A DNA stretch of 64,000 nt, from assembly GCF_027409185.1 (NCBI RefSeq), contig NC_084468.1:54685001-54749000 (forward strand), read 5' to 3'. This stretch comes from Cynocephalus volans (taxonomy: Eukaryota > Chordata > Mammalia > Dermoptera > Cynocephalidae). The notes under the pieces are model-generated. The model was not told the DNA's origin and ran no database searches. It worked only from the letters and a program-made list of their open reading frames with translations. Position numbers and translations under genes: made by a program. Positions 11,212 to 20,401 of the stretch are shown one piece after another (the first letter of the stretch is position 1; every line of letters starts with the position of its first letter).

Positions 11212-12820
11212 CTGTCTACCCTCTTTAAACTTCAATGTCTTCAGCAATTATATGGAAATCTTATAAGCATGTAGATGGTTGGGAATATTAAATTCAAATA
11301 CCTCATTCCTGATTGTCAATAAATGTTAGCTATTCAGGTTATTTTTATTTTTTATAATGCATATTAATATACAGGTATGGTTTATTTCCTTTGTGAAATA
11401 TGTATCTGTAAATTATGGATATACATATTTCATACTGTATTACTTTATCAATTATCTATTTATTATCCATATATGTTTTTCCCTACCAGTTTAAAAAATA
11501 TGAATAAAAAGAATTGTGATTATATTAGATTTGGGGGAGAAATGGAAGAATGAGAAGACATGATTAAGTCAAATGGGTAGGTACAACTATGTGTTTTCAG
11601 ATGATGGACAAAGTAAAGCCCCAAGAGGAAACTTAATATTTCTTGTAAAATTTGAAGCTTCTGGATGATCGTTTTGGAGAAAAGGCAATTAGATGAATGG
11701 AAATAAGTAGTAAATTGGATGAGGCTTAATACAACCACAATTAAATACATAATCAGGTAAGAGGGCAGTTGTTGGAGCAGAAAAAGCAAGAAGAGGAAAG
11801 AGGCTAAAATGCTAAATTTGATATAAGTGGGACGCCACACTGTCTTTTTGCATTTCAGCTAGAATGCAGCTGATTAAATACAAGGGGCCTCAAACAGACA
11901 TAAGCTAAAGGAAACTCCTGTTATGTCTATTCTCACTTGTTATTGGAAGAGATAACTATATTTAGCGTGGCTGGAAAACAGTACCTCTGGTAGAATTTTA
12001 GACCATTATTTTCCTTGGTTAAATTTAGAGGAAGGTCAAAATTACGTTTTAAAATTTTCACATTTTATATATTTAATAAATAGTTGATATTTTAAATATT
12101 CTAATTTCATGAGTATTTAGCCTATAAGATGAATAGTCTTTATTCATAAAATTCACAATTACTTTATACTCTATGTGTTCTCTATATTTGTGCATGTAAT
12201 AAATATTTTTGAAAGATGTTGATTTCAAATTTAAATAATATGAAATTATTTTTATCCAGAGACTACAGAAATAGAGAAGAATTTCACAGTTTTTTATGGT
12301 AAAAAATAGCAACATTTCCTGAGTATAGAGCTCTAAATCAATAATAAAAAAAAAAGGGGTATGCACACATTACCCACACAAGTACCCATATATACATAAC
12401 CAAACACAGAGACACTTTTATCTCTATATGTTGAAATCTAAGTTTTAATCAGAAGCCTCCACAGAGAAGACAGATTGCTCTTTGCAGAATGTGGAGAATG
12501 TTTCTAGGAAGTCTCTGACTCAGGAGAAATAATGTTGCTGTAATGGCCATATATGCAGTATGGCCCAGAGATCCCTGAATGCCTGAGTTCACAATAGAGC
12601 TTCAAAGATGGTATGTAAAAGCTAATATTTCATTTTCAGTTGCAACATGTTTTGTAGAATTTAGCAGTGTTTGTGGCGTATGTCCTGAACTCAGTGAAAT
12701 AAAATAACATAAACAAAAATCCTATAAATATATTTCTCTAAGTTTTGATAATAAAACTTTTATATACGAATTAATTTTCAAATGGTTCTACATATTTCTA
12801 GGCTGACAAGTCTTTCTTAG
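11212..12820. other. No gene; unclassified AT-rich DNA
   Basis: No repeat family is recognised. The purine-rich 11520-11840 interval keeps a long frame on the minus strand, but its composition is low complexity and it resembles no protein I know. Confidence 0.5.
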
Positions 12821-12941
12821 AACGACCTTGTTTTATTTTGTTTTGTTTTTGGCAGCTGGCCTGTACAGGGATCCAAACCTTTGACCTTGGTGTTAATCAG
12901 TACCACACTATAAAAGAGTGAGCTAAGTGGCCAGCCATAGG
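12821..12941 (-). mobile_element. tRNA-Ile-derived SINE (CYN-like), diverged
   Basis: The minus strand reads as a degraded tRNA-Ile-like body: GGCCACTTAGCTCACTC for box A and GGTTTGGATCC for box B, with GGCCAGC near the end and a T-rich (plus-strand) tail. The 14-base duplication CAAGTCTTTCTTAG flanks it (12807-12820 and 12942-12955). It is older than the copy at 46.5 kb. Confidence 0.82.
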
Positions 12942-12955
12942 CAAGTCTTTCTTAG

Positions 12956-13845
12956 GCCTCGGGAGTGGATTAAGAGTTTAATCCTCTTGCCTCTATCAAT
13001 TGAAAATTTATTGATTTTCTGATTAAAAGTAAAAACTAAACTTAAGATCAAGCACTTTACACATTTTAATGATAAACTCCAATCATAAATCACACTATGT
13101 TGTCAATGAAGAGGAAAGCAATCACATTAATTTTATTTGGTTAAATCTTTATCTTTTGACTCTTGTCAATTTTATTATATACTTTGAAATTTATATTATT
13201 ATTTAGGAAAAGGTTTTCCCTTCTACTCTGCTGTCATTTTGAGTAAATTGATAATACAAATATGTAATAGATTTCCCAGTCTAAAAATCATATTTTTTCT
13301 ATGTGTATTTCAAATATTTCTGTACTTAATCAAATATTTTGTGCTAACCAAATTGCCCTACCTTGCTGTGTAACTTTTCTTTGTATGTCAAACAAGGGTC
13401 ACATTTTAAATGATATTTGCACCTCCTTTCATTTCTGTTGAGAAAACCAAAAGAGATTAGGATTATAATTTTAGCCATACATCAGAAATTAAAACGTTAT
13501 TTGTTTAATCCCCTAAACAGTGTAAAGTATAAATTATTATCCTATTGCATAATTGAGCCTCATAGATACTAACAAAATAAACATATGTTCTGAATTGTTT
13601 AAATAGAGAAATTGTAGAATTTTGTTTTAAGGATATTTGGGAACATTATAAAGAGCAATTTCATAGACAACTAAAATTTTAATTTTTTTTTGTTAAGACT
13701 TAGAAATCTTCACTAACATATCAAAATAAGCCAAAGTTAATTGCTTATGATAATACTCATTAATACTCTATTGTGCATTTAAAAATACAACTAAAATTCA
13801 TGAAAGTCTAGTAAGCTTGTATAAAATGGTGCACACATTATAAAA
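12956..13845. other. No gene; unclassified AT-rich DNA
   Basis: Nothing was recognised beyond short homopolymer runs. Confidence 0.55.
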
Positions 13846-14480
13846 CTCACATTTTTTCAAGTGCACATTAGAGAATTTACCAAATAAGGCCATATGCTGT
13901 GCAATAAAAAGGTTACAAGATATTTCACAGAAATAAAATAAAATACAGAAAAAAAAAAAAAGGAAGAAACATTTAGGGTATATTTTCTGATCCCAATAGA
14001 ATTAAGGTAAAATAAGACAAAAACATATGTTTACAAAAAGCCCAATTCCTTGAAAACTAATGTTCACTTCTAAATAATATATAGGTGAAACAAGAAATTA
14101 GAACAGAAATTGGAATATAAATTTACTAAAATATAAAATAATAATGAATGCATGACCTATCAAAACTTATGAGATGCATCAAAAGCTGTATTTAGTGGAA
14201 CATTTAATATAAAATTTAAAAAAATGTTGAAAATCAATTATTTGATCTCTATTCTAAAATCTCTATTCTAAGGAAGCTAGAAAAAAGAAAAGCAAATAAA
14301 ACCTAAATATAATAGGAAAAAAAATTTAAAAAAAGAAATAGAAGTCAATAGAGTAGCAAAAATTGTATATGTTGCATACCGCAATTAGAAAACAACATGC
14401 AAAACTATATGCAATAATATTTAGTAATCTTGCATGTTTTGAGTGAAAAATAAAAGAAAACCAAACAGAAGTAAATTATT
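13846..14480 (+). mobile_element. L1M fragment, ORF2 endonuclease region
   Basis: 'TTTTTCAAGTGCACATTAGAGAATTTACCA' and 'GCCATATGCTGTGC' follow the L1M ORF2 endonuclease segment (coding roughly FKCTLENLPNKAICCAI after decay). Later words match the 'AAAACTTATGAGATGCATCAAAAGC' stretch and the helix-rich region after it. Frames are broken throughout. Confidence 0.75.
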
Positions 14481-15117
14481 GTTCTATTTTTACAGCACCA
14501 AAATTGCATAATTAATCTATGTTATTAGAGTTACATTAGTTTTACTTTTCAGAATGTTAGTGACTGCAAGGTAGCATGAGGTGAAGGGAGGTCTTCTTGG
14601 AAGCTGGTAGTACTCTTTTTCTAAAATAAACTGAACATGTTCAGTTTGTAAAAATGCATTTATACTTAGAATAATGTATAATTTGGGGTGTGTACTTTAT
14701 ATATAAAGAACACTTCAAAGGGAGTTTATGTTGTAGAGTCAAAGATGTATGTTGAAACTTAGCTGTATAAAATCATGTAAAAATTTCAATGCATGTTATG
14801 CTGATTAGTATTCCTTGAACAAAGGGAATATGATGAAATATATTTGGAGATGACACTAAAACAAAATGCAGGAACAAGTCCATAAAGGGTCTGGTGTGTT
14901 TAATGATGTTTTATTTTTAATCTTATAGTGAAATAGATTATACTTGTAAATGGAAAATCTAGAAAGCAAAGAAGAGTGAAAAGGGGGAAAAAATATTTGT
15001 GATACTTTGGGCCCCAAAACAATTGTGAATATTTTGATTTGGGTCTTTTGATTTATTCTTGCTTTTACATTATGACTTTAATATATAAATAACTTTGCTT
15101 TTGTCTTCCTTTTCCAG
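14481..15117. other. No gene; unclassified AT-rich DNA
   Basis: Nothing was recognised. The palindromic word ACTGAACATGTTCAGT is visible at about 14630-14648. Confidence 0.5.
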
Positions 15118-15193
15118 TGTAGTTTATTTTGTTGTGTAATAACAAAATATCATTCATAGGGGAGGAAACCTCATGACTTAAGCACTTTTTAAA
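15118..15193 (-). mobile_element. MaLR 3' LTR, distal piece with internal deletion
   Basis: TGTAGTTTATTTTGTTGTGTAATAACAAAAT corresponds to the LTR edge. It then jumps directly to the TTCATAGGG...CCTCATGACTTAAG part, so about 200 bases of LTR are missing. It is continuous in logic with 17294-17378 across the L1 insertion. Confidence 0.68.
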
Positions 15194-17278
15194 AAATTGA
15201 ATCATAAATGATTGCACATATTTTGGGGGTTCAGTGTTGATGTATGTTGATCAAATAAATATTATTAGCATATATATTATTACAAATCATACTTATTCTT
15301 TATGCCCCTTATCAAATCTTTACCCACCCCCTTTCTCCCTCCCGCCTCCCACCTCTAATAACCCTATATTTCTTCTCTCCTTCTGAAAGAGTAATGGTTA
15401 CTTTGTTGATTTGTTGCTGAGAGAGATGTGTTCAGGTCCCCCACTATTATCGTAAAATAGATGCTTCTAAACATTCTGGAATGGGCTTTATGGAGAGAGA
15501 CACCTTCTTCTTTTCTTTGGTCTCCACAGGTGACTCTCCTTGTGTCAATGCACTCAAGTGGCTGGCAGGCCATCTGCACAGTGGTTGTGGCATCTGGCCA
15601 CTTTTGCAGAAGCCGTGGCCATTGTGGTGGCTGTGGTAGTGGGAAGTGGTGTTTTTGGCCTGCTCCTTGCCTGGCTGTGGGAGAGAGTCCATACCCGCCT
15701 CAGGACCCTAGGCAGGCCCTAGGACAGCAGCAGCATGCTTGGTTGCAGGAGGAGAGGTTGGTCCCCTGCTACAAGCCTCAGAACCCTGGGTGGCCACCAT
15801 AGCAGCGGTGGTGTACCTGGTTGCATGAGGAGGCGTCAGTCCCCAGCTCCATCTATTTTTACATTCTAAGATGTTGCTGGAGAGCACTTGAGTGGGGGGG
15901 GGAAGGAAATAGGGTGGGAGAAGGAGGAAGGAGAAGGGGGTGTGTTTGAGGCCCATAGCACCCCAGTTATTCCTGCAGGAGAGGCCAGTGGGCTTCCAAT
16001 GGTGGCTAGGTTATTGCTGGGCTGAATGCAGATGTCAGGGGGGTGTGGCCAAACCCTTTGGCCTCCCACTCTCCTGGTTCAGGAGCTAGGGGTGTTTTTT
16101 GCAGCAACTTAGTGGTTGTTGCTGGGCTGGGTACAGTTGTGTGGGGGGGCATGGCCAAGGCCCAAAGCCCCGCTCTGTCCCCACTCGAGAGCCTGGGGCA
16201 CTTCCTACAGATGCTCAGTGGTCATCACTGAGCTGGTAGTGGGTGCTGGGGGGCATGGCTGAGGTACCCAGCCTTCCCTCCTACCTGGCTTGTGGGCCCA
16301 GAGGGCTTCCAGTCCTTCTAGGTTTTATAGGTCTTCTTTAGTGAAGTGAGAACTTTACTAGTTAATATCAAACTTTCTCTCTGGTCTGTGGGTATTTTGT
16401 TTATTCTTTCAGTTCTTTGTTGGATTATTCACTGTTCCCACTACTTAAATTCTGCACTGGAACTAATTTGTTGTCCTTTGCCGACTTCTAAAATGGGGGA
16501 ACTTCGTGTGGGAATCAGCACTTGAGCTCTGTGGTTGAGCTAAATTGCTGCTTTGCTGCTGATTCCCTGGGGAAGGCTTTTTGTGCAGCTCAGGTTATAA
16601 TGGTTGCCTTTGTAGGTACTTCCAGGTCTCATGAGGTTTGGTGCACCTGGGTTGTGTAGAAACTCTGGTCTGGACCTGAATCTTTTCAGCAAACTGCACC
16701 TCTGCAATTCTATATTCCTGATCAGTCTACACAGAATGGGCCTGTGCTGATTGAGGGGCAGATCAGCTGTCCATGCTATGTCCCAGTGTTCGCCTGGTGG
16801 GCCCATCTCCCCCACTGCCCTAACTCCAAACATTTCCCATGGGATGGACCATGCACCAGTCCCTTGTGATGACTCACTAGCCTCTGAGTGGCTCCTTTTT
16901 TTCAATTGTTTTGGCTCTTCACTCCAATGTGGGTCCATGGGAACCCTGTTAGTGGTCTTGCTGGCCTGGGGGCCATCAGGGCCCTCCTCTCCCCTACCAC
17001 CTCCAAGGAACTTCATATGAAGGTCACAGCTGCAGCTTTTGCCAGCTCTTGCTCCATGTGCTCACTGGGGTCAGTCTTAAAGCAGCCAGGTTTCGAAATA
17101 GTGGGAGTGATCCTTTCTTTCCCTCATCGTGGCTTCTTCAGCCTTCATGCACTCCTCCTCTTCCCCTGAGCTCTAGCATCCACAGCTTGGCTGTCAATGC
17201 TTTTTAATAGTTGTAAATTGATTGGTTTGTGGGAGTGATGCTGGAAACCGTATGTTCTGCCATCTTGACCAGAAGCCA
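15191..17278 (-). mobile_element. L1 with intact 5' and 3' ends but only about 2.1 kb long
   Basis: Read on the minus strand it starts TTGGCTTCTGGTCAAGATGG, the usual form of a full-length L1 5' end. It runs through a GC-rich 5'UTR of about 1.8 kb (to near 15.46 kb), then keeps only some 50-60 bases of the ORF2 endonuclease (coding IIVGDLNTSLSA, about 15395-15455). It then passes into the 3'UTR (15210-15393), which has the usual polypurine block in reverse. ORF1 and almost all of ORF2 are missing. The duplication ACTTAAGCACTTTTT / ACCTAAGCTCTTTTT (15176-15190 and 17279-17293, two mismatches) proves that both ends are real insertion ends. The gap therefore arose either in the RNA (splicing) or by later deletion. 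It sits inside the MaLR 3' LTR. Confidence 0.85.
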
Positions 17279-17293
17279 ACCTAAGCTCTTTTT

Positions 17294-17378
17294 AAAGATC
17301 TCATCTCTCAACACGGTTACATTGGGGACTAACTTTCCAACACATAAGCTTTGGAGAACACTTTCAAACCATAGGATT
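17294..17378 (-). mobile_element. MaLR 3' LTR, proximal piece
   Basis: 'CTCATCTCTCAACACGGTTACATTGGGG' through 'CTTTCAAACCATAG' is the end of an MST/MLT1-type LTR read in reverse. It parallels the same words at 20320-20401 in the 5' LTR. Confidence 0.82.
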
Positions 17379-18925
17379 TCACCCTTGGCACCTAAAATGT
17401 ATGTCCTTCTCATATGCAAAATACATTCATTCTTTCCCAATAACTCCAAAATCTTAACTCATTCCAGCATCAACTCAAAATTTCAAAGTCCAGAGTTTTG
17501 TCTGAATCAGATATTGGTGATGAGACCTAAGGCACGATTAATCCTGAGGCAAATTTCTCTCCCGCTATGAGCCTGTGAAATTAACAACCTATGTGCTTTC
17601 AAAATGCAATGGTGGGATAAGCATAGAATAGACACTCCCATTTCAAAAGAGAAAGAGAGCCAAGAAGAAAGGGGTAATTGGTTCCAAGTAAGCCCAAATC
17701 CCAAAAGGGAAAACAACATTAAGTCCTAAAGCTGGAGAATAATCTCTTTTGACTCCGTTCCTTGCATCCTGGGCATACTCAGGGTTCGGCCCCTAAGGCT
17801 TTGTTGTGCTTGGCTCATGCTTCAGCTCTCTCAGGAATTTCATGTCTGTAGCTCTCCCAGGTTAGCACTACACGTTGCTAATTCTACAGTTCTGGGATCT
17901 AGTTGGCAGCCCAGCTCACACAGCTCTACTAGGCATTATGCTAGTAGGGTCACGCTGCAATCACTTCATTCACATGGCTCAGCTAGGCATTGCCCTGGAG
18001 GGGACTCACTGCATGAGCTCCAAACCTGCAGCAAGTTTCTGCTGGAGTTTCCAGGCTGTCTATGATATCCTTTAAAATCTAGGTAGAGGCCACCATAGCC
18101 CCACAACTCATAAACTCTGTGTGTCTGAAGACTTAGTCCATCATTGGCATCCTCTGAAGTGGTGGCCCAAGCTTCATCTGTGCCTGCTTGGTCCATAGCT
18201 GGGGTGGTCAAGAGGTACTGTGTGGAAATTCAGGAAGTAGAGACCCAAGGCAGTGAATGCCATCAAATGCTGAGGTTCTCCTGGCACCTCTCTGGAAATC
18301 TTGTCCTCAGGGTCCTGGCTTGCCTCAAAGGACTCCAAAATACCTTCAGGGTCATTCTCCCATTGTCTTGAATCATATAATCTAGATTACTTCTATCCAT
18401 ATTATTATTTTTCTTTCAAACAATTGCTTGGCTACATTCTCAGTATTCTTTCCCGAACACACTTTTTTATTCTTTATATTGCCAGGTTAAGAGTTTTCCA
18501 ATTATTTTCATTCTGCTTACCTTTTAATATAGACTTAGTCTTTAAACACTTCTCTCTTCTCTCATTTTTACTATAAGTGGGCAAAAGAAGCCATGCAGTA
18601 ACTTGAACACTTTGCTGCTTATATATTTCTCCTGTCAAATATCCTAGTTCATTGTATTTAAGTTCAGTCTTCCACAAAGCCATAGGACACTGACATAATT
18701 CTGCCAAGTTTTTTTTCAACTGTATTAGAAGAATGACCTTTATTTCAGTTTCCAGTACCTTGTTTCTCATTTCTATTTGAGACCTTTTCAGAATAGTTTT
18801 TGCCATCCATTTTTCCACCAACATTCTGCTCATGACCACTCAAGTCATCCTTAAGATTTAGATTTAGTCTTTCCCTATAGCTCTTGTCCTCTGAGCCCTC
18901 ACCAGAATTGCCTTTAAGGCTCTAT
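17379..18925 (-). mobile_element. MaLR internal region
   Basis: Ordered matches to the MaLR internal consensus in reverse: 'CATTCCAGCATCAACTCAAAA', 'CGCTATGAGCCTGTGAAAT', 'CAATGGTGGGATAAGCATAGA', 'AGCTCTACTAGGCATTATG', 'CTGCAGCAAGTTTCTGC' and 'TCTGAGCCCTCACCAGAATTGCC'. Gag-like coding capacity lies near the 5' side (see 18474-18839). Confidence 0.82.
18474..18839 (-). pseudogene. Fossil gag-like frame of the MaLR provirus
   Basis: A 121-codon frame on the minus strand lies in the position and orientation where MaLR elements carry their gag-like ORF. It is rich in Lys, Glu and Leu, with several Cys residues but no CCHC knuckle. It includes a LAELCQCPMALWKTELKYNELGYL-type segment, which resembles the MaLR internal product. 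MaLR gag is derived from ERVL gag and has no pol of its own. The surrounding frames are closed by stops, so this is a relic that survived by chance. I see no sign that it is expressed. Confidence 0.6.
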
Positions 18926-19300
18926 ATTAGTCCATTTTTGTGTTGCCATAACAGATACCTGAAACTGGATAATTTATAAAGAAAAGAGGTTTATTTGGCT
19001 CATGATTCTAGGACAGCTGCATCTGGTGTGGGCTTCAAGCTGCTTCTACTAGTGGCAAAAGCTGGTGAGAGGAAGCCAGAGAAAGAAACCTTTTGTCCTT
19101 GTAAAGCCTTCAGAACCACGTCCATGACCACCATCAAACCATAAGTAGATTAACCCATTTACTTGGGCATAGTTCTCACAATCTAATCACTTCTTCAACA
19201 CCTCATCTTTCAATTACCGTAATAGCACTTTCCACTTTCTTAACACTGCCACAGTGGGGATTGAATTTTGGTGTGGGGGGGGGGGCATTCAATCCACAGC
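18926..19300 (-). mobile_element. Second MaLR LTR nested within the MaLR internal region
   Basis: It begins TATTAGTCCATTTTTGTGTTGCCATAACAG, passes through AAACTGGATAATTTATAAAG and AAGAGGTTTATTTGGCTCATG, and ends GCATTCAATCCACAGC. This is the MST-type LTR in reverse. Internal sequence resumes on both sides (CACCAGAATTGCC to the left, TAGCCTGTTGCTCTGAG to the right). It is therefore a later solo LTR, or a partial provirus, of a related family. A run of about ten G's lies near 19276-19285. Confidence 0.8.
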
Positions 19301-19403
19301 TAGCCCATTCACAGCAATTTATACTTTTTGTAGCCTGTTGCTCTGAGTTCTTCCAGTTTCTACCCATTACTCAGTTCCAAAGCTGCTTCCACATTTTCAG
19401 GGA
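19301..19403 (-). mobile_element. MaLR internal region, continued
   Basis: 'AGTTTCTACCCATTACTCAGTTCCAAAGCTGCTTCCACATTTTCAGG' matches the MaLR internal sequence close to the primer-binding side. It breaks off exactly at the DNA-transposon insertion and resumes at 19970. Confidence 0.8.
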
Positions 19404-19969
19404 CAGTCATAGGTTTATGATCTGAGAAATGCATCATTAGGCAATTTTGTCATTGTGCAAACATCACAGACTCTACTTTCAGAAATCTAGATGATACAAC
19501 CTACTACACACCTAGGCTATACAGTATAGCCTATCGCTCCTAGGTTGCAAAACTCTACAGCATTTTACTGTATGGCATAATGTAACACATGGTATTTGAG
19601 TATCTAAACACATCTAAACACAGACAAGGTACAGTAAAAATATGGTATAAAAGATAAAAAAAATGGTACTCCTGTATAGGTCACTTACTATTAATGAAGC
19701 TTGTGTGCTTGAAATTTGCTCTGGATGAGTCAATGTATGATAAGTAACTTTATGTGAAGGCCTGGGACATTACTATACACTACTATAAACTTTATAAAGA
19801 CTATACATTTAGTCTGCATTTAAAAAACAAAGTAATTGAGTGACAATATTATGATGACTGTGATATCACTAGGCAACAGAAATTTTTCAGCTCCATTTTA
19901 ATCTTATGAAACTACTGTTGTATGTATAGTTCATCATAGACCAAAATATTGTTACGTGGCACATGAATG
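19404..19969. mobile_element. Tigger-like (pogo class) non-autonomous DNA transposon
   Basis: It begins CAGTCATAGGTTTATGATCTGAGAAATGCATC and ends with the inverted form GTTACGTGGCACATGAATG, so it has CAGT...ACTG-type termini. The interior includes 'CCTACTACACACCTAGGCTATA', 'GGTACAGTAAAAATATGGTATAAAAGATAAAAA' and 'GAAATTTTTCAGCTCCATTTTAATCTTATG', which I associate with a mammalian Tigger-type family. Removing it rejoins MaLR internal words TTTTCAGG and TTGTTATATC, as expected for an insertion at TA. The exact family name is uncertain. Confidence 0.72.
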
Positions 19970-20011
19970 CACTTGTTATATCAATGGCATCACCTCTCTG
20001 TACTAATTTTC
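19970..20011 (-). mobile_element. MaLR internal region next to the 5' LTR
   Basis: 'TTGTTATATCAATGGCATCACCTCTCTGTACTAATTTTC' matches the short segment between internal sequence and 5' LTR in MaLR elements, in reverse orientation. Confidence 0.75.
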
Positions 20012-20401
20012 TGTCTTAGTCTATTTTATTCTGCTATAACAGAATGCCACACACTGGGTAACTTATAATCAGCAGAAATTTCTTGGGCTCATGGTTCCGG
20101 AGGCCAGGAAGTACAAGATTGAAGGGCTGCATCTGGTGAGGGACTTCCATCATAACATAGTGGAAGACATCACAGGACAAGAGAGTACACACAAGAGAAA
20201 GGGCAAGAAGAGGTTAAACCTGCTTTTATAACAAGCCCCTCCCTGGATAACGAACCCACACCTGTGATAATGACATTAATTCATTCACAAGGGTAGATAC
20301 CTCATGAACAAATACCTCTTAAAGAACTCATCTTTCAACACTGTTTCATTGAGGTTGAATTTCTAACACATAAGCTTTGGGAACACATTCAAACCATAGC
20401 A
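20012..20401 (-). mobile_element. MaLR 5' LTR (MST/MLT1-type), full length
   Basis: It begins TGTCTTAGTCTATTTTATTCTGCTATAACAGAATG and ends GAACACATTCAAACCATAGCA. The middle contains 'CTGCATCTGGTGAGGGACTTCC' and 'CTTTTATAACAAGCCC'. Its length of 390 bases fits MST/MLT1-type LTRs. Confidence 0.85.

Larger units (their letters stand above)
15118..20401 (-). mobile_element. MaLR (MST/MLT1-type) provirus, minus strand, multiply interrupted
   Basis: This is a mammalian apparent LTR-retrotransposon (ERVL-MaLR) in reverse orientation. Its 3' LTR survives as two pieces (15118-15193 and 17294-17378) separated by an L1. The internal region runs from 17379 to 20011, and the 5' LTR is at 20012-20401. Internal sequence follows the MaLR internal consensus in order, from words such as ATGTCCTTCTCATATGCAAAATACATTCA down to CCCATTACTCAGTTCCAAAGC and CACCTCTCTGTACTAATTTTCTG beside the 5' LTR. 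A second LTR and a Tigger-like element are nested inside. No 5-base target duplication is evident. Confidence 0.85.

Noticed and set aside
15461..15802. A 113-codon plus-strand frame as a host gene
   Set aside because: It lies entirely within the L1 5'UTR/ORF2 remnant, antisense to the element; high GC explains the absence of stops.
16000..17000. A CpG-island promoter of a host gene
   Set aside because: The GC rise coincides exactly with an L1 5'UTR bounded by a target duplication; no host exon follows.
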